A stretch of 64,000 nt of DNA from Amyelois transitella (GCF_032362555.1 NC_083536.1:9424001-9488000); one strand, 5' to 3'. Shown: positions 31,098 to 42,700, numbered from the stretch's first letter. Notes: a model not told the origin generated them from the sequence alone. A program made the numbers and translations.

Positions 31098-32716
31098 TTA
31101 CAACCAGTTTGAAATTCTTTCAGCCATAATTTCAATTGGATGAGAAGTCTGAATATCTTCAGGACTTTGAACGACTAAACTAATTGTTTTAGTCTCTAAA
31201 TTTTCTAAACAACCATTAGGATTAATCGTAAAAGGTTTCAATGGCCAATCAGAACAACTAAGGCTTAGCCAATTGGGACCATTAAACCAAAATTGATTGT
31301 TGACTAGAGCTTTAGGCGTTACAGGGCGAGATATAATATCTGCAGGATTTTCAATGCCTCTCACATGAAACCAATGCTTAGCGGGAAGTTTTGAGTTAAT
31401 CTCAGTAATTCTATTAGCCACAAATGTATGGAATTTGTACGGCGGAGAATGAATCCACGTAAGCGCCACAGATGAATCTGAAAACGAGTATATTTCGTTG
31501 ATATGACATCTCTGGGAAAGAGTATGTCTAACGGAGTCTAGAAGGTTAGCGAGAAGTAGAGCGGCGCACAGCTCTAGTCGTGCGAGTGGCATTTTAGATA
31601 GTGAAGCTACGCGAGACTTAGAAGCGAGCAAATGGACAGAGCCGGGTGAGTATGAGTCTTGACTAACGCGAATGTACACATTAGCGCCATAGCACCTTTC
31701 ACTTGCGTCTGCGAAACCTAGAAGAATGACATGCGGAGAACGTAATCCGACATGTCGCGGAATTTTTATTTGTTCTAGATAAGCAAGTTCATTATGAAAC
31801 TGTGTCCATTTATTTAAGATCGCGGGAGGCACTGGATCGTCCCAATCAAGGCCAGCCATCCGGCATTCTTGAACGAGCAGTTTCATGTATGTGACCACCG
31901 GGCCTAGTAGTCCTAATGGGTCGAACAAGCGCGCAGTAATCGAGAGAATGAAGCGCTTGGTGCACTCTTGCATATCAGCGTTCGTTGAGAATTGAAAATG
32001 ATCAGTAGTAGGTAACCACTGCATTCCTACTATCTTATGTGGAGTTGAAGCGTTAGTATCAAATTGTATGACGTCTTCACTTTGTATTGCGGACGACTTG
32101 TCCATGAGGTCGGGACTATTAGAAATCCACTTCGTGAGATTAAAGCCACCAGAGGCAAACATTTGGATCAACTCGGACTTGGCCTTTAGAGCGACGTCTA
32201 CGCCATCCATAGATGTGATGAAATCATCCATGTACATGTGACTTTCAGCTTCTGTGGCGGCGAGAGGAAATTGATCGCGGCTATCGGCAGCTAGCTGGCG
32301 AATGACTCTCATGGCAAGGTAAGGGGAACTTGATATACCGAAAGATACACGATTGAACTCGAACGTATCGATATCAGATCTAGAATCGAATCGATATAAA
32401 ATACGTTGAAAAGCGTGATGAATGGGAGTAAGTTTTAATTGAAAATACATCTTTTCAATGAAAATAGGGCCACAGAGAACATGCGTAAATTTAATAAAAG
32501 GTCAAATATACTTGTCTGTAAATTCGGACCTGTATAAAGAAGGTCATTAAGAGACTTTCCACTAGTAGTTTTACTACTGGCGTCAATAACGATACGAGTT
32601 TTCGAAGTTAGTTTGTCGGGGCGATAAACAGCTCTGTGCGGAATATAATAAGAGCTATCATCTGACGATGCATTTTCAACCTTAGATAAGTAACCTTTAT
32701 CAATATAACTTTGCAA
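31098..32716 (-). pseudogene. pol: BEL reverse transcriptase and RNase H
   Basis: 32716-32435 encodes the N-terminal RT blocks YIPHRAVYRPDKLTSKTRIV and GKSLNDLLYTGPNLQ. A frameshift near 32460-32480 moves to the frame 32450-31098, with FNRVSFGISSSPYLAMRV and the catalytic YMDD, then LFDPLGLLGPVVTYMK. RNase H-like blocks (LLGFADASERCYGANVYIR, ARLELCAALLLANLL, FSDSSVALTWI) follow, then FHVRGIENPADIISR. This is the BEL/Pao type (Peptidase_A17/DUF1758 neighbourhood). It is broken by the frameshift and by the stop at 31098. Confidence 0.9.
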
Positions 32717-32758
32717 AGTGTCGTTGTAATTCGTACGTAAATCAGGATTACTATCAAG

Positions 32759-33922
32759 TTATTTCTCTAAATTCAGTAAACGGCGTTTAGCGATAAAATG
32801 AGAATTTCCTAATTCTGAAGGATTATGTTTAAACGGGAGATGCACAGTATAACGACCGGTACTATCTCGAGAATAAGTTGACTTGAAGATTTCTTCACAG
32901 GCCTGATCGTCAGGGCTCATATGAATTTTATGAGGGACATTGTCGAGTTCCCAAAAGCGTTGAGTAATTGATTCTAGCGTTGAGGTTTGTTCAGTAAAAC
33001 AAAAGAAAGTTTTATTATTAGCATTGCGACAGGGCTTGATGCGCGTAGCAGCAGCCTTACCCATGGCTACATATCCAAGAGTAGTTTCTAACGCAACTAC
33101 GGAAAAATGCGGTGAAGTCACTTTGTCACTTCCTAACAGAAACGGGAAGAGCTCGTTACCAATTAAACAATCCACCTCGCCGGGCATATGGTAATTATAG
33201 TCAGCCATTGGTAAGTCACTAAAGTGAGTTAATTTAGAAATATCTAACTCATAGTTGTGTAGGTGGTCGGTGATCGAGTCAATAACACGCGCAACTATAT
33301 CATACGAACACATAGGATCGAAACGGGAATGGAATTTCAGAGTAGTGACTCCGTATGATACACTTTCGGTCTGACCGATACCTTTAATCGAGGAGGAAGC
33401 GGGAGTTATTTTTAAATTTAATCGATCACAGCAAGATTTTGTGATGAAGTGGCTAGATCCACAATCTAAAAATAGACGTAAATTATGTCGCTTATTCTTA
33501 TTAAAAACATAAACGGAAGCAGTAGGTAAAACAACGGTATTACCTAGCTCATTACAAAGAGACGAAGTAACAACCGACAGCGCAACATTATTTAAATTTG
33601 CGCGCGTATTCGAGTCTGCGTGTACTTGCTGCATAGAATTCGACTGTGTGAGCGTATCGGCAACAGGGGCTGAATACGGTGCGTGCGAGTGAGACGGATA
33701 GCTCACTGACGTCGCCTTGTGATTAGACGGCGTGATAGCACTTTGAGTATCATGCATGTGCAACAAAGAATGATGTCTTTGCTGACAAATATTACAGTTA
33801 CGTTGAGAACGACAGACTGCAATATTATGAAATCCGAGGCAATTAATACAAAAATTGTACTTAGTGACTAAATTATTTCTGGAAACTGGAGTCTGATTCA
33901 AGAAATATTGACAGTTATACAA
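32759..33922 (-). pseudogene. pol: BEL zinc knuckles and aspartic protease
   Basis: Opens with two Cys/His knuckle-like groups (CINCLGFHNIAVC; CNICQQRHHSLLH), then a Ser/Asn-rich linker. The protease follows, with LRLFLDCGSSHFITKSCC as active site and IKGIGQTESVSYGV and VDCLIGNELFPFLLG downstream, typical of BEL-type (DUF1758) proteases. The stop at 32759 separates it from RT, whose frame continues directly (LDSNPDL), so it is a point nonsense. It overlaps the end of the gag frame by a few bases in another phase. Confidence 0.87.
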
Positions 33923-34982
33923 TGCGTGTGAAGGTTGAGATTTTGCATATCAAACAATTGTAAGATAGTGAGTTTTTAGAATTAGAATTACGTATGTCTG
34001 TTTTGGTATTTATCTGATCGGTGTTAGCGAAATAATTATGCGTTGCTTTATTTTTGTTAGTATTTTTATTAGCGTTCGAGGGTAGCGTTTTGTTCATAGT
34101 ATAGGCAGACGAACGAAGCGTTTGTATCTTGTTTTGATGATTGACAAATTGCGTTATTTGAGAAAAAGTAGGTATCTCAACACATGAATGCATTTGCTCA
34201 AATAACCTTACTGTCTCTTTGTCAAGTTTATTGAGTGCTATATGCGTAAAAATATAATCGGACAAGTTATCGATTTTTAATCTGCGTAACGCAGATTCAA
34301 CCGAGCAAAATTGCTCCAAGAATGTATCAAGCGATTGGCCAGTCTTAAAATTAATCATTTGGTCAATATACAATGACGCTTGGACTCTGATATCTTGGTA
34401 TTTCTTCAAAAGCGCGTTCCAAATAATCAAATAATTGTCTGACGTGGGAGGTATACCGGAACATACTGTTAGGGCTTTACCTGTTAGTTTGCCTACTAGA
34501 TACTGAACCTTCTCCGCATCCGTCAAGCGGGGATTTTTGTGAATTAAACTCTAAAAGTTTTCATAAAAGAGTGACCATTTTGTGGGGGGTACCATCAAAT
34601 GATATCAAATTAAGCGGGGGTAATTTCTTATTCAACAATTCAAACTTTTGATCGCACCTGGAAATCTTACAGTTGTATTTATTTTCGCAAGCTTTAATAT
34701 GACAATAAAGTTGGCCAAAGATTTCATACTGGAGTAATCCGGTTTTGATTTTGGATCAAAAGAGATTTGAGCTATGGCTAAATCATCGAGCGTTTGCATA
34801 AAATCAGTCCTAGTTTTTTCAAGCGACTGTACCATTATCAAGAACTTCTCTTTGTTTGTTTCATCGGAAATATCTTTACTCAGTGTATATGCGTCTTGAA
34901 TAATAGCAAAAAGATGTTCCTTTTTTGCTGTTAATCGAACAATTTCGGGAGAATATGCACATTCAGACTTTTGTTTCGACAT
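33915..34982 (-). pseudogene. gag: BEL gag
   Basis: The ATG at 34982 opens MSKQKSECAYSPEIVRLTAK, a helical N-terminus that loses frame near 34632. The capsid part (34526-33915) contains EKVQYLVGKLTGKAL, the conserved DUF1759 helix, and LLKKYQDIRVQASLYIDQM, LDTFLEQFCSVESALRRL. An Asn/Lys-rich tail and the first CLICKI knuckle follow, where the frame is lost again. Gag forms the particle around the element RNA. At least two breaks are present. Confidence 0.85.
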
Positions 34983-35408
34983 TTTAAATTGAAAATATGT
35001 AAAAAATTACTTTAATGAAACTAGAAAATAAATTTATAAAATAAATCGGTGAAAATAAATATGGCGGCGATGTCGATAAATAATTTGACGCAGATTCGTA
35101 ACAAAAAATATCAAATTATCTCGAAAAATACAATTGAACGAATAGTTGTTATGCGTAATATATATTCTATTGTGAATATATAAGATAATAAATTATTATA
35201 TATAAGGGAACCATATGAGTTTATGAGTTTTTAAGCGAATGAAAGTGTAGCGTAATGTAGGTAGTTAAGTATGTAGTAATGAGATGCGTTGCGTGGTGCG
35301 TTGGAATTAAGTAAAATATACGATATTAATAGCGTGTGAGAAGTATTGCATTGAAGAAGAGTAATGTGAGGATACCAGATAGGGATACGGCTCGTGAGGA
35401 ACACTTGG
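34983..35408 (-). other. BEL leader region
   Basis: AT-rich untranslated leader between gag and the repeat at 35409. No coding content was recognised. Confidence 0.5.
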
Positions 35409-35583
35409 TCTCGCGGAAGGATATGGACAAGGAGTACCTTTGATCCGTAACTTGAGCTCTCGTCTAGCGCCGGTATCTTCCACGATCCAAAGGGTAGTTC
35501 TTGGGAAACACAAATCACTGCACTTCACAAATTAACCCCGGGGTGCGGGTAGTTAATAAAGTTTTAGCGTCTTTGATGAATTT
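35409..35583 (-). repeat. BEL leader repeat, copy 2
   Basis: Nearly identical to 12291-12463. It lies directly inside the BEL 5' LTR. On the minus strand it has a short open frame, ICVSQELPFGSWKIPAL, probably chance. Confidence 0.75.
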
Positions 35584-35786
35584 TGAGAATATTCACAACC
35601 GATGCAGAGAGCGGTGCAGATGCGCGCGGAGACGAATTAGAACGTTTTTCTTTTAAATTATTTTGACATTTGTGAAAGGAGTGAGAGTGGGACAGGAATA
35701 GGATTGAGTGCATGCGTGAAAGAGTGCGTGTATGTAGTGTTGCGTTTATAAAAAATATATTAAAAAATAAATAATTGGCGAAGACA
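35584..35786 (-). repeat. 5' LTR of BEL element
   Basis: Partner of 19970-20171. No obvious TGG-type primer site abuts its inner edge; the adjacent interior reads AATTCATCAAAGACGC on the minus strand. Confidence 0.85.
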
Positions 35787-36189
35787 CGAGTCTTATTTGT
35801 TTGTTTTAGAATCTTCGTCAAACGTTCGCCGCCTTGTGCCGCGATCTCTTTGACGGCGCCGAGCCGCCGACAAAGCGGCTACCTACGACTTAGGTCGCCG
35901 ACGGTACCAGGAGAAAATGACGAGTGAGGAGTTAGTGTTTTAGTGTACATCGATAGTGTCTTAGTGTGTGTGATGTTTTGAATTGAGAATGTTGACCTCA
36001 ATTGTGATTTGCCACGTTTGTTTACATTCAAATAAATAAATTTTATTGCGAAATTTTATTGACATGCATTTATGAACATGGTGATAAGGACCAGTAGTAG
36101 CAGTAGGAAGAATCTATTAAAGGTATAGTATCCACCCACTTCTTATGATAACCCCCTTTCCGTTACACGTTGTATATATGTGTTAATAA
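35787..36189. other. Unassigned spacer between BEL and Gypsy-2
   Basis: Contains a GC-rich inverted-repeat stretch near 35850-35900 (GACGGCGCCGAGCCGCC) and AT-rich DNA with TAAATAAATTTTATTG. It may include an LTR or leader of Gypsy-2, but I cannot show this. Confidence 0.35.
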
Positions 36190-36514
36190 CTTCGATATAG
36201 ACAGTACTCATTTGGAAGATGATCAAAGATTAATAATAAGAGCATTATTGGATGATTATAAACACATATTTGCAAAGGATAAATATGATGTTGGCTGAGT
36301 AAAAAATTACGAAGCATTCATAGACTTACAAGTAGAAAAATATTGTTCAAAAAGACCATATAGATGCTTCTTGGATGATAAAGAAGAAATAGAGAGACAA
36401 ATTAGTCAACTACTTAAGAATGAACTGATTGAAGAATCTTATAGCCCATTCGCTGCACCAGTGACATTAGCATTCAAACGGGATGAAGGAAAAAAATCAA
36501 GATTATGCATTGAC
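36190..36514 (+). pseudogene. pol: Gypsy-2 reverse transcriptase, N-terminal fragment
   Basis: Encodes the region before and into RT: DDYKHIFAKDKYDVG, a TGA at 36296, then RPYRCFLDDKEEIERQI, LLKNELIEESYSPFAAPVTL and KSRLCID. At this point it stops being RT-like because the Polinton begins at 36515. The next RT block (FRDLNKIILPQPQPFPLIEDL) starts at 57187-57193, 20.7 kb away. Joining across the ATTGAC target site restores the reading. Confidence 0.88.
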
Positions 36515-36720
36515 AGTAGATGTTTATTGGGAATTCTGGGACACTTTTGTGTCCCAGAATTCCCAATAAACAAAATTCGATTCATTCTAAACACAAAACA
36601 TTAGTCGAATGCACTCACCTGACTCCATTATAAAATTGATAAGAATCACCCGCGGGCTCGTGGAAAGATCACACACCGAACACACTTTTTACACATAACT
36701 GTTCACCGGTTGGAAGCACC
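36515..36720. repeat. Polinton left terminal inverted repeat
   Basis: Matches the complement of 57040-57186: AGTAGATGTTTATTGGGAAT, then ATTCGATTCATTCTAA, then TAGTCGAATGCACTCACCTG, CTCCATTATAAAATT and ACACACCGAACACA. It carries an extra hairpin insert (36522-36571) and a GC-rich insert near 36650 that the right copy lacks. Confidence 0.85.
36522..36571. repeat. Perfect 23-bp-arm hairpin with TTTT loop at the Polinton left end
   Basis: The arm 36522-36544 (starting GTTTATTGGGAATTCTGG) is exactly complementary to 36549-36571, with TTTT between. The first 17 or so arm bases are the normal terminal repeat sequence; the remainder is absent from the right end. It lies 7 bp from the element terminus. 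Confidence 0.95.
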
Positions 36721-37045
36721 GTGGTTAGTAAGTTCCTGCGAGCCCTTGGTAAGCTCACGCACCGATAACACTTCCTAATTCCTAACTGATGATCGGTTGA
36801 AAGCACCATGGTAAGTAACTTTCTGCGAGCCCGTGGTAAGATCACGCACCGACCACACTTCCTAATTCCTAACTGATGATCGGTTGAAAGCACCGTGGTA
36901 AGTAACTTTCTGCGAGCCCGTGGTAAGATCACGCACCGACCACACTTCCTAATTCCTAACTGATGATTGGCTAGAAGAAACCGTGGTAAGTAAACTTCCT
37001 GCGAGCCCGTGGTAAGATCACGCACCAACCACACTTCCTAATTCA
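36650..37045. repeat. Tandem 87-bp repeat, just over four copies
   Basis: Units start GCGAGCCC at 36738, 36825, 36912 and 37001 (spacing 87, 87, 89), preceded by a diverged partial unit. Each contains AAGATCACGCACCGACCACA and CACCGTGGTAAGTAA. Because 87 is a multiple of three, the minus strand stays open as a 29-residue repeat. That ORF is probably a by-product. Confidence 0.9.
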
Positions 37046-37368
37046 CTTTGGTTAACAATAATAGCAGAAACTTTAAATTATAAATAAACAGACCGACATT
37101 ATAATCTTAATAAATTATCACACACAACACAACATCACAACTTAGTTCTTAGCAACAAAATGGTCTAATGAAGTCAATACCATACTTTGAGTTTGTAAGT
37201 AAATTAAGTGTGTAGTCGTCCTAATAACAATATGCAGACATGCAAATGCAATATAATAAAAATTATGTCTAAGCATTAGCGGATGTGCTTTGTAGAATGA
37301 CGATGATCGAATATCAAAGTAAGTTTTGTAACAAAATACATAATTTGTTAATACCGATCTCTCATCCG

Positions 37369-37535
37369 CCGTGTGGTTCCTGGCACCAATGAAAAATAGG
37401 ACCTCTCCATCTCTTTCCCATGGATGTCGCAAGAGGCGAGTAAGAAATAGGCTTCAGCGTGGTCTGTCAGCCTTTCAAGTTTGTTGGCTCTGTCTACCCC
37501 GTCAGGGATGTAGACGTGATTATACGGATGGATGG
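37369..37535 (+). mobile_element. Short RTE-related retroposon, internally deleted copy
   Basis: Starts CCGTGTGGTTCCTGGCACCA, continues CTCCATCTCTTTCCCATGGA, and ends GGCTCTGTCTACCCCGTCAG then GGGATGTAGACGTGATTATA. Both ends match the full copies at 57883-58138 and 60268-60513; the centre is shortened. Confidence 0.8.
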
Positions 37536-37796
37536 ACTATTTCTCATTAGAGCGTGTTCCTGGTTGCATCCTCAAGGGTATGGCTTGGGAGCCCGGGGTC
37601 CGCTACATTTTGTTTATACCAATATTAAATGTTTCTCAAAGCTTTCAACGCATACATTTTACATTAAAACCTTATTCATGAATTTATTCATTTTAATCTA
37701 ATTAATATTGATTTTGAATGGGGTATGGTAAACATTATAAATCCTATGTCTCCATCGTTCTTATAAATTATATAATCTATATTTTGAAAAAATTGT

Positions 37797-37855
37797 GGGC
37801 TCTGTCTACCCCAAAAGAGATATGGGTGTGATTATACATATGTATGTATATCCTA
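37797..37855 (+). mobile_element. Short RTE-related retroposon, 3' fragment
   Basis: GGGCTCTGTCTACCCCAAAA, GATATGGGTGTGATTATACA and TATGTATG tail. A further diverged piece (CAGTCTTTTCAAAACTGTTA) occurs at about 38009-38045. Confidence 0.65.
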
Positions 37856-38119
37856 TATAAATCGGTTGAATAGTTTATGCGATAAAAATATTTTCTTTTC
37901 ATAACAAACAATATTATCTATGATGACTTTAGGAAAGAATTGGCTAATAAAGTTAGATACTCTTTGTATCTCAATTCTATCATAACCCTTACAGTTAAAT
38001 GTGATCTACAGTCTTTTCAAAACTGTTAGCTTTGTCTACCCCTGATTTATGGTTACTAACATAGTTTATCCATTGTCAAAGACAACGACCAGGGTTGAAG
38101 ACTTTTTTATGTTCAACGC

Positions 38120-38345
38120 ACAATGTCTCTCCTAATGGATGTCGTAAAAGGCGATTAAGGGATAGGCTTAAAAACTTGGGATTCTTTTTTAGGCGATGGG
38201 CTAGCAACCTGTCACTATTTGAATCTCAATTCTATCATTAAGCCAAATAGTTGAACGTGACCATTCAGTCTTTTCAAGACTGTTGGCTCTGTCTACCCCG
38301 CAATGGATATAGACGTGACCATATGTATGTACATATGTGTATGTA
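38120..38345 (+). mobile_element. Short RTE-related retroposon, nearly full copy
   Basis: Contains ATGGATGTCGTAAAAGGCGA, GGCGATGGGCTAGCAACCTG, TCTATCATTAAGCCAAATAG, GGCTCTGTCTACCCCGCAAT and GATATAGACGTGACCATATG, ending in a TATGTA-rich tail. Its 5' end is missing. Confidence 0.85.
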
Positions 38346-38524
38346 CCTACAATGTCTCATACAAGAAGAACAACATCCGATGACTTCCCCCTTAATCACC
38401 TCTTACAATGCCTGCAGGCAGATATTGGGTGGTGTTATTCTACTCTGTCAGCACCACACGATTCCTGATATAAAATATTATTCTTGTACAGTAAATTATG
38501 TAGTCATCATATTCGAATGCAATG

Positions 38525-38605
38525 ATGACCCTCGTGACATAGTGGTTAACAAGTCTGCCCGTAACTTTTGGTCTCGGGTTCGATCACAACTGAATTAAGA
38601 TATAT
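38525..38605 (+). mobile_element. tRNA-derived SINE fragment
   Basis: GACATAGTGGTTAACAAGTC resembles a tRNA A box. GGTCTCGGGTTCGATCAC, 30-40 bases later, resembles a B box (GGTTCGANTCC) with its last bases changed. A T-rich run follows. There is no cloverleaf acceptor stem, so it is a SINE-like pol III fragment and not a tRNA gene. Confidence 0.6.
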
Positions 38606-39250
38606 ATTTTTTTTCACATTTAACTATCTGGATTTGGGATTTATATATTCTGCTTACATTATGATTCGATTTTATCTTCAAACCAAATGTTGGAGATAAG
38701 TATTTAAAAAAATAGATTGATAGTTGACTCTATTATCATCTTTACTTAGTACTTGAATTATAAAAATTAAAATATTAATACATGTATCGGTTTGAACTAC
38801 GTATTTTTATTAAATGTAAACCTAACTTTTTTATCAAGTATTAAAAAAATATATACCTTCACCGTTAGTTGTTAAGGTTCACATTAGTCTAAGATTCAGA
38901 ATCAACCTACGCTTGACCGATTTTTTTGATGAGCAAGTGATATTTTCTGTTTAAATAGTCGGGCAATGAAGAAAATTAAATTATTATTTGTGAGCGAACG
39001 ATTATGACACAAAACATTTTGTGAAAGCCAAAATCGCGCTGCGCATGCATTTTTGCTTGTACTAATATTAGTTGTGCAGCGCGCAAACTGTATGACATTT
39101 TGTACCATCCAGCGTAAAGTCTACACCACAGGATGTTGCTTCCTATAAATATAAGTATTAAAACAATGGTAAGTTGTTTTATATATTTAATTGTTTATTA
39201 TAGATATAAGATTGATTTGATGTTATTCTAAACTTGTGTTTTTTTACAGA

Positions 39251-39411
39251 CGCCGCAATACGTAGATGATGTGACTGCGAATTCAGATAATGAAACATTT
39301 ATTCCAGATTCTTTTGAACATGCTCAACGTCTATCAGATGGATTGAGTGAGGAATTATTTAAAATACAAGCTTTCGAAAAATCAAAATCAAAGCAAAGCA
39401 TGAACAGAAGG
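39251..39411 (+). pseudogene. Polinton-associated small gene, exon-like copy 1
   Basis: A TTTTTTTACAG acceptor precedes ACGCCGCAATACG. The frame reads SDNETFIPDSFEHAQRLSD then GLSEELFKIQAFEKSKSK and ends at a possible donor AGGTACCTG. The same motif (ETLIPESF...SEELFKIQ) recurs at 43392-43500, so this is an exon duplication or two alternative exons. The function is unknown. An R1-like element lies in what would be the intervening intron. Confidence 0.45.
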
Positions 39412-39758
39412 TACCTGAAAATTTCTTTCTTTATTATTGATTTAAATAAGAAGGGATAAACCATACAGATTGAGCTAGCCCCATAGTAAGTGGTAAACTT
39501 GTGTCGCAGGATAAGTACTAACCTTTTTACGGACGACCCCCCGGGTCTTCACCCGGGAGAGTGTGGGACTCCTGGCACCGAGTGTGCCAGACTACCGCAC
39601 TAAAACCCCTCCGGCGCTTCCTTCCTGCCATTTCGAAGGCATCATGGGATCGGCTATGCATTCTACCATGATGCCCTCTGGCTCCTCGGTGCGGCTTTAC
39701 CGAGGATCTTGTTTTATTGGGCGACTAGTAAGTTGCTAGTCGCCCATACTGCCCAGGA

Positions 39759-42700
39759 TTAGTGGTCCTGTTGGGGGAGTAGGTGAGCACGGTAACGTGC
39801 TCGCCTTCTGCCACCCCGTCCACGTCTATGTGAGGGCGCGTTTGGATCTTCCTCCCGCGCCCTCTCAGCAGCCTCCTTCTGCGAGATGACGGTCTCACAG
39901 AAGGAAGCAACCGCCACCCAGTTCCTCTCGCTGCATAACATCCTGTCAACGACGTTATGCAGCGAGAGGTCGCCATCCCCCAAAATTTCCACCAGCTCTT
40001 GCCGCTGCGCCGACCACCTTGAGCAGTCTGCCAGAGTGTGTTGGGCCGTGTCGTCCGGCTCTCCACACTCATGGCAGACCTCGCTCCCCTCTTTCCCAAT
40101 ACGGTACAGGTAATGACCGAAGCAGCCATGCCCGGTCATTACCTGTGCCAACCTGTACGACACCTGGCCGTGGTGTCGATCCAGCCATTTGTCCAGCGAT
40201 GGAAGGAGTGCCCCGATGGTGCGAACTCCGAATTCGGAGTTTTCGAGGTCACTCCTCCATCGCTCCCGTAACCTAGCCACGACCAGGTCCCACGTCTCCC
40301 TGCCTCTGCCGTCCACTTCTCTTTCGGCGGCAGGCAGAGCCCGCCACCTTGCCCTCTCCTTGTAGGCCTCCATATGGGCCAGCGCGTCCAGTTCCCACGG
40401 TGGGGTGCCAGCTAAGGCGCAGGCTGCCGCCCACGCCACCGTTATGTAGGCCCTGCATATTCGGATGGCTACCACTCTTTGTGGCCGCCGAAGCAGGGCC
40501 TTGTTGGCAGCGGAGAGCCTATCCGCCCATATCGGTGCCCCGTACAGTGCCATGCTGCGAGTGACATTCGCGTACAGGCGACGGCACGGGGCACCCGGCC
40601 CTCCTACGTTGGGCAGCAGTCGGCTGAGTGCTGACGCTGCACCAACGATTCGGGGAGCCATTCGCCTAAAGTGCTCCCCGAAGTCCCACCGTGGGTCCAG
40701 TATGATGCCGAGATATTTGATGTTCGGCATCATCCGGACTCTTTCTCCATCTACTAGAATGGACGCGCCAGCCGGAGGCCTCCAACCTCTTCCGCCGAAG
40801 GCAATGGCCTCAGTTTTGTTGAGGGCCACCCTCAGTCCCAGCAGCCTGATGCGGTAAACCATCAGGTCTGCCGCGACTGCCGCTCTGCGTAGGGTCCCCT
40901 CCAATTCTTCGCCCCAGACAGCGACCAACGTGTCATCCGCATAACAGATGACCGCCATCCGGGGCAAGAGGACCCCGCGGATGGCCCAGTCATAGCCGAT
41001 GTTCCACAGCAGGGGTCCCAGCACCGACCCCTGGGGAACACCGCAAACCATTGCCCTCGACGTTATCATGCCATCCTTATTCTCGTAGAGCACTACCCTC
41101 GCCGTGAGGTAGTGCTCCACGATCCTCCGTAGATAAAGGGGCACCCCGTGGAACCGAAGTGCCTCCTTTATCACCTCAAAGGGGATGGAGCCGAAGGCGT
41201 TGGCGATGTCAAGGGACACAGCCACGGCCCCACCCTCCCTCTCAGTTGCCCTCTCCGAGAAATCCCTCAATGCCCCGATCGCGTCGATGGTAGACCGCCC
41301 AGTCCGGAACCCGAACTGGCGGTCCGAGATGTCCGGCCTCCTGTTTTCAAGATGCCGGATGATCCGGGATGCTATTACTCGTTCGAGCATCTTTCCGGAT
41401 TCATCCAGCATTACAAGGGGCCTCCATCCGCTGGGGGAGTCCTCTGGCCGACCCTCTTTCCTCAGAAGGCAGAGCCGGCCTTCCTTCCATACCCCTGGGA
41501 ACCGCCCTGTTTGGAGACAATCTTCAAATAAGTCCCTCAGGCGATCCCCAAGGTGTATAAGCGCCACCGGTATGACTCGGCCCGGGACCCCATCAGGACC
41601 CGGCGCCTTTTTGCTTCGATGGAGTCGGTCTATGACCCGCTCCATCTCTGCGTCAGTGACCGGCGGCACTTCCATCATATCGGAGGACTCCCGCTCCGGG
41701 GCAGCCATTCTCGGAGGGGCAAACTCTGGGACCTCGGGGAAGAGTCCCTCCACCACATTTCGGAGGAGCTCCGGTTCAAGAGAGGCCATCGGGGCGGCAC
41801 ACTGCATTTTGTTCCGTACAAGTTTGTACGGCCGCCCCCACGGGTCCCGGTCCAAGGCGGCCAAGAACTCTTTGTAGGATTCGTCCTTGGCCTTGGCAAT
41901 CGCCTTGGACAGGGCCTCCTTAGCCTCTCTAAGTGCCGTGCGCAGGAGCTCCTCCTCACCCTCCACGGTCGTCCGTCGCCGCCTACACCGGGTGTATGCC
42001 CGGCGGGCACTATTGCTGGTGCGTCGGAGTACGGCGATCTCCTCCGACCACCAGTGCACCCGTTTTTTATTAGGCGGCGGACCCGATCTCCTCATAGAGG
42101 CGTCACAGACAGCGACAAGCGACGCCCGAAAGCGGCAGGCCCTCTCCTCCACGTCGAGGGACCGGTCTGGCGATTGTGTTCGCCAACGCTCAATCATGGC
42201 CGCCTCTTCAGCTGAGTCAGCGTCGAGGCTGGCCAGGCTCCACTTGCGGAACCGGTCCCTCGGGAGATTGCGATCTTGACTGGGCGGCCGCACCGAAGCC
42301 GGTCTGGAGACCGACATCCGAACATATAAATGGTCGGAGAGGGTCTCCACATCCCCCAGGACACGCCAACCTGTGACACGTGCAGCGGCGGAAGGGGTAG
42401 CGAACGAAACGTCCACTATGGAGCCCCCATTCCACCGTACACAGGTGTTGGCAGTGCCCTGGTTTAGGACACACAGCCCCGATGCCACCATCCAGTCGGA
42501 GAGGATCCTGCCGCGCAGGTCAGTGACGGGGGAACCCCATACCAAAGACTTGGCATTAAAGTCCCCCGCCACTATTACAGGCATGGGCGCCGCTCCCGCA
42601 ATAATCCGCCCCACCTCTAAGAGGAGGGACTCAAACTCCCGTCGCGGTCTAGATGGGGCGAAGTACACAGCGACAAGAACCATGTCGCCCCATCTAGCCG

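Larger units (their letters stand above)
19970..35786 (-). mobile_element. BEL/Pao retrotransposon (minus strand) with two large nested insertions
   Basis: Nearly identical ~202-bp repeats at 19970-20171 and 35584-35786 begin TG and end CA and enclose gag, protease, RT, RNase H and integrase in BEL order on the minus strand. A non-LTR element (20191-24708) lies next to the 3' LTR and a Harbinger (25645-30448) splits the integrase. The expected ~5-bp target duplication is not seen at the outer edges. Several stops and frameshifts make it non-autonomous. Confidence 0.87.
37046..39250. other. Polinton left arm, non-coding, with short retroposons
   Basis: No Polinton gene is recognised in this 2.2-kb stretch. 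It holds several short retroposon copies (annotated separately) in AT-rich DNA. A DNA polymerase B gene would be expected somewhere in a full-length Polinton, but no B-family polymerase motif is present in any frame I read. Confidence 0.55.

Noticed and set aside
36669-37034. 121-aa minus-strand ORF with 29-residue repeats
   Set aside because: It arises because the 87-bp tandem unit is divisible by three; there is no start context, domain or support beyond periodicity.
37142-37432. 96-aa minus-strand ORF as a Polinton gene
   Set aside because: It runs into a short retroposon copy and shows no Polinton-like motif.
38525-38605. tRNA gene
   Set aside because: A- and B-box-like sequences are present but there is no acceptor stem or anticodon arm, and the B box is imperfect; better explained as a tRNA-derived SINE.
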